A stretch of DNA of 59,437 bases, from assembly GCA_945902775.1 (NCBI GenBank), contig CAMDMY010000006.1, positions 1 to 59,437 of the forward strand. Reading direction: 5' to 3'. The notes under the pieces are model-generated. The model was not told the DNA's origin, did no database searches, and saw only the letters and a list, made by a program, of their open reading frames with translations. Source of the DNA: Chryseobacterium gleum (GTDB lineage Bacteria; Bacteroidota; Bacteroidia; Flavobacteriales_D; Crocinitomicaceae). Both the position numbers and the translations under genes were made by a program. Positions 35,046 to 44,050 of the stretch are shown here, piece by piece; the first letter of the stretch is position 1; every line of letters begins with the position of its first letter.

Positions 35046-37715
35046 TTAAAACAACTTCGGTTGATCATCGTCCGAAATATCCCATTCCATTGTGTTATCT
35101 CCTTCGTCATCTGAATCATCACTTTCATCTGAATCATCTTCTGAAATTTCTGGAACAACATCTTCTGGCCAAGGCTCTAATCCTTCTGTTGGAATTTCAA
35201 GTACAATTTCTTTTACTTTCAACTTCGTTACTTGATTTCCTTGTGCTTTCAATCCTTTCGTCTCGATTAAGTCAGCGATTTGAATCACATTATCAGGAAG
35301 ATTTTTCGTTTCCTTTAATAACTTATTGTAAACGATTCTAGCCGTCGGACGATAAGCTGTTGAAACAACATGCATATAAGACCCCTCACCTTCACTAATA
35401 AATGACACTTTCTTATCTGTTGTTACTTCACATAAGAATCGTTTCACATAATGAATCTCTTTTTCACTGTCATAATAAACAGCTGAAATTGGTCTATCTG
35501 GATGCCATTTTTCAATATGAATCATATCTTCATCAAAGTGATTCGAAATATCGAAATTTGTCAATCTATACTCTCCTGTTTTATAGAGTGTTAAGATTCT
35601 ATCTGCTCCTTTGAAAGAACCCAAGAAAGTTCCTCTTCCGTCGTCATTTAAACGACTTACAATTGGATCATACCAAATTTTACAAGCAGCCAATGTTGAT
35701 CCTCCTACTTCTTTTTGAGTGATTTTCTGAACGATTTCTTTCGTTACTCTATTTCCTGCAGAAGTTCTTGCTTTAATTAACATATCTCCCATGTCAATAT
35801 CAAAACGAAGTCGCTTCAAATGTGGACGTGGACGCAACATAATCGTCACGACTTCTCTTTCACCATTCGGATGAACAGAGAAATACAACATTTTAGAACC
35901 TTTCGTTCCTTTTGTTAAATCGTATTCAGTATCTCTGGTTACACTGCTTACGTTAAAACGTTTCATCATTGTAGCCCCTCCTAATCCATCTTGATAAATT
36001 AAATGGTAAATTGTACGTTTATCTCCTTTTTTCCAAACATCCGCGTGAACGATACCTTTTCCTACAAATTTCTTGTCAGCAACTTTGGTAATCATCATTT
36101 TACCTGAAGCAAAAAAGATAATAACATCATCAATTTCTGAACAATCATTTATTGCTTCTGTTTTCTTTAAACCATATCCAATGAATCCTTCTTCGTAATC
36201 AACGTATAATTTTCGATTCGCAATTATAACTTTAGAAGCAGTAATTGTGTCGAAATGTTTGATTTCTGTTTTACGATCTCTTCCTTCTCCAAAACGTTTT
36301 TTCAAATCTTTAAAGTAGTCGATTACGTACTCAATTAAATTCGCTAATTTTTCTTTCACCGCCAATATTTCCTCTTCGATTTTCAATAAAGCTTCATCTG
36401 CTTTACTTCCATCAAAACGGGTGATACGAATCATTTGAATTTGAGTCAGTTTTAACAAATCTTCATCTGTTATTTCTCTAATTAATTGATCTTTAAATGG
36501 TTCAAATCGGTTATGTAAATAAATATATAACGTTTCTTTGTCTTGGTAATGTTTGAAGTCAATGTACATTTCTTCGTTAATGAAGATTTTTTCTAACGTA
36601 GAAAAATGCCATTGACGTTCTAATTCATCCAAACGAATCTCTAATTCTAATTTTAATAATTGAACTGTATTATTCGTACTGAATTTTAAGATTTCACTTA
36701 CGCCTAAAAAACGAGGCGTTTCCTTATCAATAATAGATGAATTTGGAGAAATACTCACTTCACAATCTGTAAACGCATACAATGCATCTAACGTTCTGTC
36801 GGGTGAAGTTCCAGGTGTTAAATGAATAATAATCTCCGCATTAGCAGAAGTGTTATCCTCTATTTTCTTGACCTTTATTTTTCCTTTTTCGTTCGCCTTT
36901 ATAATCGATTCAATTAATGAACCTGTCGTAGTTCCAAAAGGAATTTCATGAATGATTAAAGTCTTATTATCGACGATTTTTATCCTCGCTCTAACTCGAA
37001 CTTTCCCTCCTCTTAAACCATCGTTATAATTGGAAAAATCGCCCATACCTCCATTCAAGAAATCAGGATAAATTTCTACTTTCTTTCCTCTTAAATGATT
37101 AATAGATTGTTCGATTAATTCATTGAAATTGTGAGGTAAAAACTTACAAGCCATACCAACAGCAATCCCTTCAGCCCCTTGAGCCAATAATAATGGGAAT
37201 TTAATCGGTAAATGTTCTGGCTCTTTATTTCTACCATCGTAACTTGTTAACCAATTGGTAGTCTTTGGATTAAAAACAACATGAGCAGCAAATTTGGAAA
37301 TTCTTGCTTCGATATAACGAGCTGCTGCTGCCCCATCTCCTGTTAAGGTATTTCCCCAGTTTCCTTGGCAATCGATCAATATTTCTTTCTGACCTAATTG
37401 TACCAATGCGTCTCCAATTGAAGCGTCTCCGTGTGGATGATACTTCATTGTGTTTCCAATGATATTTGCAACTTTATTGTAGCGACCATCATCTAATTCT
37501 TTCATTGAATGAAGAATTCTACGTTGTACTGGTTTCAATCCGTCCCACAAAGAAGGCACAGCTCTTTCCAAGATTACATAAGATGCGTAATCCAAAAACC
37601 AACTTTCATACAATCCACTCACTGGGACTATCTTGTCATCAATTAGTTTCCCTTCAAATGGATTGATAGGTTCCTCTTGATTTCCAGTATTTTCTTCCAA
37701 TTCGTCTTCTGCCAT
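35046..37715 (-). CDS. parC: DNA topoisomerase IV subunit A
   Basis: The 889-residue type IIA topoisomerase subunit has SYVILERAVPSLWDGLKPVQRRILHSM, GDASIGDALVQLGQK, and the active-site tyrosine Y134 in AARYIEARISKF. A long coiled region and a C-terminal part with VRARIKI...IIHEIPFG follow, and an acidic Asp/Glu tail (~40 residues, DDSDESDDSDDEGD) ends the protein. It cuts and passes DNA with ParE during decatenation. It starts one base after parE, in the same operon. The acidic tail is a lineage-type extension. Confidence 0.93.
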   Translation of the reverse strand: MAEDELEENTGNQEEPINPFEGKLIDDKIVPVSGLYESWFLDYASYVILERAVPSLWDGLKPVQRRILHSMKELDDGRYNKVANIIGNTMKYHPHGDASIGDALVQLGQKEILIDCQGNWGNTLTGDGAAAARYIEARISKFAAHVVFNPKTTNWLTSYDGRNKEPEHLPIKFPLLLAQGAEGIAVGMACKFLPHNFNELIEQSINHLRGKKVEIYPDFLNGGMGDFSNYNDGLRGGKVRVRARIKIVDNKTLIIHEIPFGTTTGSLIESIIKANEKGKIKVKKIEDNTSANAEIIIHLTPGTSPDRTLDALYAFTDCEVSISPNSSIIDKETPRFLGVSEILKFSTNNTVQLLKLELEIRLDELERQWHFSTLEKIFINEEMYIDFKHYQDKETLYIYLHNRFEPFKDQLIREITDEDLLKLTQIQMIRITRFDGSKADEALLKIEEEILAVKEKLANLIEYVIDYFKDLKKRFGEGRDRKTEIKHFDTITASKVIIANRKLYVDYEEGFIGYGLKKTEAINDCSEIDDVIIFFASGKMMITKVADKKFVGKGIVHADVWKKGDKRTIYHLIYQDGLGGATMMKRFNVSSVTRDTEYDLTKGTKGSKMLYFSVHPNGEREVVTIMLRPRPHLKRLRFDIDMGDMLIKARTSAGNRVTKEIVQKITQKEVGGSTLAACKIWYDPIVSRLNDDGRGTFLGSFKGADRILTLYKTGEYRLTNFDISNHFDEDMIHIEKWHPDRPISAVYYDSEKEIHYVKRFLCEVTTDKKVSFISEGEGSYMHVVSTAYRPTARIVYNKLLKETKNLPDNVIQIADLIETKGLKAQGNQVTKLKVKEIVLEIPTEGLEPWPEDVVPEISEDDSDESDDSDDEGDNTMEWDISDDDQPKLF

Positions 37716-37716
37716 T

Positions 37717-39618
37717 TTATGAAGCTATTTCGGTGTTATCACTATCGTTTTGCTTTTCAGTTTCAACGTCTTCATTAGATTGAGCAAGGTCTTTTTCAAC
37801 TCTCAAATTCTCAATGATGAATGTTTGTCGTTCAGGTGTATTTTTACCCATATAATAAGATAAAATAGAATCGATTGAATGATCTTTCGATAAAATCACT
37901 GGTTCCAAACGAATATCAGCTCCAATAAAATGTTTGAATTCGTCTGGTGAAATCTCCCCTAAACCTTTAAATCGAGTGATTTCAGGATTTTTCCCTAATT
38001 CTTCTAAAGCACTTTTTCGTTCTTCTTCAGAATAACAGTAAATCGTTTTCTTTTTGTTTCTCACCCTAAACAAAGGTGTTTGCAGAACATAAACGTGATT
38101 TCTTTTCACTAAATCAGGAAAAAATTGAAGAAAGAAAGTCAATAACAACATACGAATATGCATCCCATCGACATCGGCATCGGTCGCTATTACAATGTTG
38201 TTGTAACGCAAATCATCCATATCATCCTCAATATCCAAAGCAGCTTGAACAAGGTTAAACTCCTCGTTTTCATACACCACTTTTTTGGTCATTCCGTAAC
38301 AATTCAACGGCTTACCTCTCAATGAAAATACTGCTTGAGTATTTACATCTCTCGATTTCGTTATCGAGCCACTCGCAGAATCTCCCTCGGTAATAAACAA
38401 AGTAGTTTGTTCGCGACGTTCGTCTTTTAAATCCGTTAAATGGATTCTACAATCTCTTAACTTCTTATTGTGTAAATTCGATTTTTTCGCTCTATCTCTT
38501 GCTATTTTACGAATTCCTGAAAGTTCTTTTCGTTCTCTTTCTGATTGCTTGATTTTACGTTCAATCAATTCAGCTGCTTCAGGGTTTCTATGTAAATAAT
38601 TATCCAACGATTCTTTTAAGAAATCATTGATAAATGCCCTCATAGATTTTCCATCTGGTTCAATTTCTTGTGAACCTAATTTAGTTTTTGTTTGAGATTC
38701 AAATACTGGCTCAACTACTTTTACAGCAATTGCAGCAACAATTGATTGACGAATATCTGAAGCTTCGTAATTCTTGTTGTAAAAATCTCTAATTACTTTC
38801 GCAATCGACTCACGGAAAGCACTTTGATGCGTCCCCCCTTGTGTGGTATGCTGACCATTTACGAACGAATAATAATCTTCACCATACGTTCTACCGTGCG
38901 TAAATGCAACCTCAATATCTTCTCCTTCAAGATGGATAATTGGATACAATGGATCTCCATCCATATTATTTTCCAATAAATCTTTTAATCCTTCTTTGGA
39001 TTGAAACTTTTCACCATTGAAATACATTGACAACCCTCTGTTCAGGTAACAATAATTCCACATCATTTTGGCTAAATAAGGGGTCTTAAAAGCATATTTT
39101 TTGAATATTGTTTCATCAGCAATAAATTCTACAAATGTTCCGTTTTGCTCATCTGTCTTTTCAACTGCTAAATCTTCAACTAATTCACCTCTTTCAAAAG
39201 AAGCTCCTTTTTTCTCTCCTTCACGAACAGAATATACTTTAAAACTGGAAGAAAGAGCATTTACAGCTTTCGTTCCAACTCCGTTTAATCCTACTGATTT
39301 TTTAAATGCTTTTGAATCGTATTTACCTCCTGTGTTCATTTTAGAAACAACGTCGACCACTTTTCCTAAAGGAATACCGCGACCATAATCACGAACAGAA
39401 ACAACACCATCTTTCACTTTGATGTCTACTCGTTTCCCATTCCCCATTACAAATTCATCGATACAATTGTCGACAACCTCTTTCACAAGGATATAAATAC
39501 CATCATCTGCTGCAGCTCCATCGCCCAATTTACCAATGTACATCCCAGGTCGAAGTCGGATATGCTCCTTCCAATCCAGCGAACGTATATTATCTTCCGT
39601 ATATTGATTTTCTGCCAT
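37717..39618 (-). CDS. parE: DNA topoisomerase IV subunit B
   Basis: The 633-residue ATPase subunit has [59 protein letters not shown] (GHKL ATP fold), then [15 protein letters not shown] and [19 protein letters not shown] of the Toprim domain. It powers strand passage with ParC. A -7 promoter box at 39647 starts the parE-parC operon; the two genes are one base apart. Confidence 0.95.
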   Translation of the reverse strand: MAENQYTEDNIRSLDWKEHIRLRPGMYIGKLGDGAAADDGIYILVKEVVDNCIDEFVMGNGKRVDIKVKDGVVSVRDYGRGIPLGKVVDVVSKMNTGGKYDSKAFKKSVGLNGVGTKAVNALSSSFKVYSVREGEKKGASFERGELVEDLAVEKTDEQNGTFVEFIADETIFKKYAFKTPYLAKMMWNYCYLNRGLSMYFNGEKFQSKEGLKDLLENNMDGDPLYPIIHLEGEDIEVAFTHGRTYGEDYYSFVNGQHTTQGGTHQSAFRESIAKVIRDFYNKNYEASDIRQSIVAAIAVKVVEPVFESQTKTKLGSQEIEPDGKSMRAFINDFLKESLDNYLHRNPEAAELIERKIKQSERERKELSGIRKIARDRAKKSNLHNKKLRDCRIHLTDLKDERREQTTLFITEGDSASGSITKSRDVNTQAVFSLRGKPLNCYGMTKKVVYENEEFNLVQAALDIEDDMDDLRYNNIVIATDADVDGMHIRMLLLTFFLQFFPDLVKRNHVYVLQTPLFRVRNKKKTIYCYSEEERKSALEELGKNPEITRFKGLGEISPDEFKHFIGADIRLEPVILSKDHSIDSILSYYMGKNTPERQTFIIENLRVEKDLAQSNEDVETEKQNDSDNTEIAS

Positions 39619-39646
39619 TTAATTTAAAATTTTGTACGATAACTTA

Positions 39647-39654
39647 CAAATATA
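39647..39654 (-). promoter_or_regulatory. -7 promoter element for parE-parC
   Basis: On the minus strand TATATTTG matches TAnnTTTG, about 28 bases before the parE ATG. Confidence 0.6.
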
Positions 39655-39721
39655 AGTCAGGATAAGGGTTTATTAACAGTAGCGTATTATGAGTTTTGAA
39701 CGGCAGATTGTTAGGTATGTC

Positions 39722-39853
39722 CAATTACAGTATTTTGTTATTTTAAATTAACAAAAATATGTTTAAAATGTTAATTTAAAATAACAATTTAATATATAAA
39801 ATGTAAAATTAAAATAACAAAAATTGATATAAAATGTATTTATTAAATAACAA
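39722..39853 (+). repeat. four tandem 33-bp direct repeats (iteron-like) at a promoter
   Basis: Units ending at 39754, 39787, 39820 and 39853 are exactly 33 bp apart. Each ends AA(A/T)TAACAA, and units two to four also share TAAAATGT at 39764, 39797 and 39830. Units one and two also create a perfect 19-bp inverted repeat (TTGTTATTTTAAATTAACA at 39735-39753 and its complement at 39769-39787). The array ends 5 bases before the -7 box of the ATPase gene. 33 bp is about three helical turns, so bound proteins would line up on one face. Confidence 0.8.
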
Positions 39854-39858
39854 TTTCA

Positions 39859-39866
39859 TATATTTG
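39859..39866 (+). promoter_or_regulatory. -7 promoter element of the first DUF4143-type ATPase
   Basis: TATATTTG matches TAnnTTTG. It is 5 bases after the 33-bp repeats and 20 bases before the chosen ATG at 39887; an ATG at 39869 would lie at or before the likely transcription start. Confidence 0.55.
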
Positions 39867-39886
39867 TAATGAGAAATCAAACTAAA

Positions 39887-41080
39887 ATGGAAAAGTTAAT
39901 AGAAAGAAGTATTCGGAAAATAAACACTTTTAATCAAAAATTTGAACGTTACTTATATACTAAAATCAATTGGAGCAACCGATTAATTTCCATTAAAGGT
40001 GCTCGAGGGACAGGTAAAACAACATTGCTTTTACAATATGCTAAATCACTTCAAAAGCAACAGAAAAAAGTAATATACATTGCTATGGATGATTTATTCT
40101 TTCTGAAAAACAACTTATTGGAATTAGCAGAGAAATTTGAACAGTTGGGTGGACGTTATTTATTAATTGACGAAGTGCACAAATACCCAAATTGGTCAAG
40201 AGAGATTAAGTTGATATATGATGATTTACCAAATATAAATGTTGTATTTACCTCATCTTCTATTTTAGAAATTTTCAAATCTGAATCTGATTTAAGCAGG
40301 AGAGTAGTGAATTACGATTTAAAAGAACTGTCTTTTCGAGAATATTTAGAAGTTAGCAAGGTAAAAAAAATCCCTGGGTTTACACTGGAAGAGTTACTAA
40401 CAAATCATACAGAAATAGCGAGTGATTTATTGCAAACTTTCAAACCGATCCCTGCTTTCAATGATTACATAAAAAATGGTGTTTACCCTTACTTCTTGGA
40501 AGACCTTGAGAGTTACCATCAAAAAATAAGAAATACGATTAACTTAATTATCGACGTCGATATTCACGCAGTTGAAAATATAGATTATCAATTATTGACA
40601 AAATTGAAGAAACTATTATTTATGATTTCAACAAATGTTCCATACACTGTCAACGTAAGTAAATTAAGTGAAGTGATTGGTGTTTCACGTCCAACTTTAT
40701 TACACGCCCTTTCTCTTTTAGAGCGAGCACGATTAATTGTTCAAATGAACAAAGTAAACAAAGGAATGGGTGTACTAACCAAACCCGAAAAAATTTATTT
40801 AAACAACACGAACTTGGCTTACGCATTAGGTGAAGACGGTGTAAATATTGGTTCGAGTAGAGAAACTTTTTTTGTGAATCAATTGTCAGGAATACATACC
40901 GTTGAACTTTCAGAAAAAGCAGATTTTATTGTAGATAAAAAATACACTTTCGAAGTCGGAGGAAAAAATAAAAAGCAAGTTCAAATACAAGGAATTCCTG
41001 ATGCATACATAGTTAAAGATACGATTGAAATAGGAGTTGGGAATATCATCCCCCTTTATTTGTTTGGACTGATATATTAA
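39887..41080 (+). CDS. AAA ATPase with DUF4143-type C-terminus (copy 1)
   Basis: The 397-residue protein has Walker A GARGTGKTTLLLQYA, Walker B YLLIDEVHKYPNWSREIKLIYDD, sensor-like VVFTSSSILEI, and a short winged-helix segment (SEVIGVSRPTLLHALSLLERARLI). Its C-terminus holds a PD-(D/E)xK-like block (ADFIVDKKYTFEVGGKNK, 40918-40974). This is the AAA_14/DUF4143 architecture. Their function is mostly unknown and they often spread as accessory genes. The start at 39887 is chosen over 39869 because of the promoter spacing. The gene lies between parE and lpdA, with tandem 33-bp repeats directly upstream that may be its own operator. Confidence 0.8.
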   Translation: MEKLIERSIRKINTFNQKFERYLYTKINWSNRLISIKGARGTGKTTLLLQYAKSLQKQQKKVIYIAMDDLFFLKNNLLELAEKFEQLGGRYLLIDEVHKYPNWSREIKLIYDDLPNINVVFTSSSILEIFKSESDLSRRVVNYDLKELSFREYLEVSKVKKIPGFTLEELLTNHTEIASDLLQTFKPIPAFNDYIKNGVYPYFLEDLESYHQKIRNTINLIIDVDIHAVENIDYQLLTKLKKLLFMISTNVPYTVNVSKLSEVIGVSRPTLLHALSLLERARLIVQMNKVNKGMGVLTKPEKIYLNNTNLAYALGEDGVNIGSSRETFFVNQLSGIHTVELSEKADFIVDKKYTFEVGGKNKKQVQIQGIPDAYIVKDTIEIGVGNIIPLYLFGLIY

Positions 41081-41099
41081 CCAAAATCAAGACATTAAA

Positions 41100-41129
41100 A
41101 AAGGGAATATAGTAAACCATATTCCCTTT
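41100..41129 (-). terminator. terminator for lpdA, also after the first ATPase gene
   Basis: The stem AAAGGGAATAT / ATATTCCCTTT has an 8-base loop. On the minus strand it is followed by a T run, so it ends lpdA transcripts; for the plus-strand ATPase it is a weaker bidirectional stop. Confidence 0.75.
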
Positions 41130-41177
41130 CAATCTATTTAATTTAATTCATTTTAACATAACGAGCTTGGTCGTTTG

Positions 41178-41225
41178 CGCTGACTGAACCCCGAAGTTTT
41201 GCGCCGACTGAGCCTGGCCGAAGTC
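41178..41225. repeat. dispersed GACTGAGCCTGGCCGAAGTC element overlapping the lpdA stop
   Basis: A degenerate copy (TGACTGAACCCCGAAGTTT) is followed by GACTGAGCCTGGCCGAAGTC at 41206-41225. The second copy includes two bases of the lpdA stop codon (41224-41226). It is related to 33435-33453. Confidence 0.6.
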
Positions 41226-42627
41226 AAGCGTGTAATGATCTTTTTTCAGTTGCGTCTAAAGCAGCCTCTTTTACCCCTTCTGAATACGTTGGATGAGGGT
41301 GACAGATTCTAGCAATATCTTCTGCTGAAGCTCTGTATTCCATAGCAACAACTGCTTCCATAATTAAATCAGCTGCTCTTGGTGCAATCATATGAACACC
41401 TAAAACCTCATCTGTATTTTTGTCAGCTAAAACTTTAATTAAACCTGCTGTATCCATACTCGCTCTTGCTCTTCCTAATGCTTTGATTGGGAAAGAACCT
41501 GATTTGAATTCAACTCCTGCAGAAACTAATTCTTCTTCTGTTTTACCTACTGAAGCAACTTCTGGCCACGTATAAACTACACCTGGAATTAAGTTGTAAT
41601 TTAAATGTGGTTTTTGTCCTGCAATAATCTCTGCAACATATACTCCTTCTTCTTCAGCCTTGTGCGCTAACATTGCTCCACGAACAACATCACCAATTGC
41701 ATAAATATTTGGTACTGAAGTTTGTAAATGATCATTCACTTCAATTTGACCTCTATTGTTAACAGTCAAACCAACATTTTCTAAACCTAAACCAGCAGTG
41801 AAAGCTTTTCTACCAACTGCCACTAAACAGTAATCAGCTTCAAAAGTAACTTCTTCGTCTTTTTTATTTAACGCTTTTAAAACTACTTTATCTCCAGTAT
41901 TTGTAACGCTTTGTACTTTATGTTGAAGATTAAATTTGAAACCTTCTTTTTTCAATACTTTCGTCAATTCTTTTCCTAATGCTCTATCCATTGTTGGGAT
42001 AATCGTATCAGCGAATTCAACCACTTGAACTTCAGACCCTAGACGACCATAAACAGAACCTAATTCTAAACCGATAACGCCACCACCAATAACTAATAGT
42101 CTTTTTGGGATTTCAGTCATTTTCAAAGCTTCAGTTGAAGTAATGATTCGTTTTTTATCTGGTTCCATTCCTGGGAAATAGTTTGGTTTAGAACCAGTTG
42201 CAATTATGATGTTTTTTCCAGAAAGTAACGTTTCTTTTCCTTCGCCATCCACAACTTTTACTGTGTTTTTATCAACGAAAGAGCCAATTCCATTATGAAC
42301 ATCAATTTTATTTTTATCCATTAAGAATTTGATACCATTGCACGTTTGAGAAATAACCTCACTTTTACGTTTGATCATTTGCTCAAGGTTTGCGGTCAAA
42401 CCAGAAATTTCAATACCGTGCTCTTCAAAATTATGTTTTGCATTGTGAAAATGCTCTGAAGAATCTAACAACGCTTTCGATGGAATACAACCTACATTAA
42501 GACACGTTCCTCCTAGTGTATCATATTTTTCAATGATAGCAGTTTTAAATCCTAATTGTGCGCAACGAATTGCTGAAACGTAACCTCCAGGTCCAGAACC
42601 AATGACAATAATATCGTATGTACTCAT
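41224..42627 (-). CDS. lpdA: dihydrolipoyl dehydrogenase
   Basis: The 467-residue flavoenzyme begins MSTYDIIVIGSGPGGYVSAIRCAQLG (FAD-binding GxGxxG), has the redox cysteines in GGTCLNVGCIPSKALLDSS (~40-58), NAD-binding GGGVIGLELGSVYGRLG, and the C-terminal HPHPTYSEGVKEA dimer block with the catalytic His-Glu. It is E3 of 2-oxoacid dehydrogenase complexes. Only the ATG at 42627 is supported; a -7 box lies at 42646. It is flanked on both sides by DUF4143-type ATPases, and lipA lies about 10 kb away, not adjacent. Confidence 0.96.
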   Translation of the reverse strand: MSTYDIIVIGSGPGGYVSAIRCAQLGFKTAIIEKYDTLGGTCLNVGCIPSKALLDSSEHFHNAKHNFEEHGIEISGLTANLEQMIKRKSEVISQTCNGIKFLMDKNKIDVHNGIGSFVDKNTVKVVDGEGKETLLSGKNIIIATGSKPNYFPGMEPDKKRIITSTEALKMTEIPKRLLVIGGGVIGLELGSVYGRLGSEVQVVEFADTIIPTMDRALGKELTKVLKKEGFKFNLQHKVQSVTNTGDKVVLKALNKKDEEVTFEADYCLVAVGRKAFTAGLGLENVGLTVNNRGQIEVNDHLQTSVPNIYAIGDVVRGAMLAHKAEEEGVYVAEIIAGQKPHLNYNLIPGVVYTWPEVASVGKTEEELVSAGVEFKSGSFPIKALGRARASMDTAGLIKVLADKNTDEVLGVHMIAPRAADLIMEAVVAMEYRASAEDIARICHPHPTYSEGVKEAALDATEKRSLHA

Positions 42628-42645
42628 CTTTTTATAATTTTTCTG

Positions 42646-42653
42646 CAAAGTTA
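42646..42653 (-). promoter_or_regulatory. -7 promoter element for lpdA
   Basis: The minus strand reads TAACTTTG, matching TAnnTTTG, 18 bases before the lpdA ATG. Confidence 0.6.
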
Positions 42654-42719
42654 GAATTTCTTAATAATAAAGCGATTTTTGAGAGGTTAAATTATAGTTG
42701 TAAATAAAAGTAAAATATA

Positions 42720-42766
42720 AAATATAGGAATTATTTGGAATCAGATTCCAAATAATTCCTATATTT
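42720..42766. repeat. 47-bp perfect palindrome overlapping the -7 box of the second ATPase
   Basis: Two 23-base arms with a single central base (42743) are fully complementary. The inner core is GGAATTATTTGGAATC and its complement. It covers most of the -7 box TATATTTG (42760-42767). A near copy of the core is at 43943-43977, directly after the gene. Confidence 0.85.
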
Positions 42767-42767
42767 G
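42760..42767 (+). promoter_or_regulatory. -7 promoter element of the second DUF4143-type ATPase
   Basis: TATATTTG matches TAnnTTTG and ends 4 bases before the ATG at 42772, implying a leaderless transcript. It is embedded in the 47-bp palindrome. Confidence 0.6.
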
Positions 42768-42771
42768 AAGT

Positions 42772-43926
42772 ATGATAACTCGAATTGCAAAAGAAAAACT
42801 AATTAATCTGGCAAATTCTTTTAAGTGTGTTGCTGTTACAGGAGCTCGACAATCAGGTAAGACAACCCTTGTAAAAGAAGTTTTTTCATCAAAACCCTAC
42901 GTTTCATTAGAAAACATTGATACAAGGCAATTTGCATCAGAAGATCCTCGGGGTTTTTTATCTTCTTATCCAAATGGGGCTATTTTAGATGAAGTACAAA
43001 GATGTCCTGAACTTTTTTCGTATCTACAAGAAATATTAGATAACTCAACAGAAAAAGGATTGTACATTTTAACTGGTTCTAATAATTTTTTATTGCAAGA
43101 AAACATTACTCAGTCTTTAGCAGGTAGGGTTGGGTTTTTAAACTTACTACCATTTTCTATTCAAGAGTTACAGGATAATAACTTGGCTTTTGATTCAGTT
43201 GAAGAACAGATTCTTAATGGGTTTTACCCGCCGATTTATGATCAAAAAATTCCGGTAAGTGATTGGTGTCCAAATTATATACGAACTTACATTGAAAGAG
43301 ATGTTCGACAAATTAAAAATGTAACTGATTTAATTGTTTTTGAAAGATTTATAAAGCTTTTGGCAGGTAGAACAGGACAAGAGTTTAACGCAAGTTCATT
43401 AGCTGTAGAAACTGGAGTGGATGTGAAAACGATTCAATCTTGGGTCGGAATTTTAGAAAGTAGTTTTATTATTTATTTATTAAAACCGCATTACAATAAT
43501 TTTAAAAAAACAATTGTAAAAAGGCCTAAAATCTATTTTTATGATACAGCTTTAGTTTGTTCTTTATTAGGGATTAGAACTATTGCTCATCTTGAAACGC
43601 ATCCTGCAAAAGGAGCTATTTTTGAAACGATGGTAGTAACAGAATTTGTTAAAAACAGAACAAACAAGGCTTTACCAATAAACTTATACTATTGGAGAGA
43701 TAAAGCAGGACACGAAATTGATTTGATTATTGACAATGCAGAAAATTTACTTCCTATCGAAATAAAATCAGGTAGAACGATTAACACTGATTTTTTTAAA
43801 AACTTAGACTATTTCAAAAAAATAACTGGTTTTCAAAATTCTCTTCTAGTTTATAATGGAGATTTAACTCAAAAAAGAAGTAATGGTAATGAGGTTATAA
43901 ATTGGAGAAATATTTCTTCAATCTAA
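42772..43926 (+). CDS. AAA ATPase with DUF4143-type nuclease-like C-terminus (copy 2)
   Basis: The 384-residue protein has Walker A GARQSGKTTLVKEVF, Walker B GAILDEVQRCPELF, the YILTGSNNFLL sensor and GRVGFLNLLPFS, then a winged-helix-like LAVETGVDVKTIQSWVGILE. The C-terminus keeps an intact PD-(D/E)xK pattern: D317 in HEIDLI and E330-x-K332 in PIEIKSG. It is distinct in sequence from copy 1 1.7 kb upstream, so they are not a recent duplicate. The only start is the ATG at 42772. Identical palindromes lie on both sides of the gene. Function of the family is unknown. Confidence 0.85.
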   Translation: MITRIAKEKLINLANSFKCVAVTGARQSGKTTLVKEVFSSKPYVSLENIDTRQFASEDPRGFLSSYPNGAILDEVQRCPELFSYLQEILDNSTEKGLYILTGSNNFLLQENITQSLAGRVGFLNLLPFSIQELQDNNLAFDSVEEQILNGFYPPIYDQKIPVSDWCPNYIRTYIERDVRQIKNVTDLIVFERFIKLLAGRTGQEFNASSLAVETGVDVKTIQSWVGILESSFIIYLLKPHYNNFKKTIVKRPKIYFYDTALVCSLLGIRTIAHLETHPAKGAIFETMVVTEFVKNRTNKALPINLYYWRDKAGHEIDLIIDNAENLLPIEIKSGRTINTDFFKNLDYFKKITGFQNSLLVYNGDLTQKRSNGNEVINWRNISSI

Positions 43927-43937
43927 TTTTTCAAAAA

Positions 43938-43982
43938 AAAACAGGAATTATTTGGAATCAAATTCCAAATAATTCCTGTTTT
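43938..43982. repeat. palindrome after the second ATPase, near copy of the upstream one
   Basis: 21-base arms around 43960 share the inner core of the 42720 palindrome, differing at the centre (C-A-A instead of C-A-G). Outer arms end in A and T runs, so it can act as a bidirectional terminator between the ATPase and the convergent 1967-residue protein gene. Confidence 0.85.
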
Positions 43983-44050
43983 ATAATGTTAATCTAATTA
44001 ATTTTCTTTTGAATAAAGTTTTTTTTTACAATTATTTCATTTTGAAACTA

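Noticed and set aside
39722-39853. CRISPR-like array
   Set aside because: The 33-bp units are adjacent without unique spacers and differ from each other; no cas genes are near.
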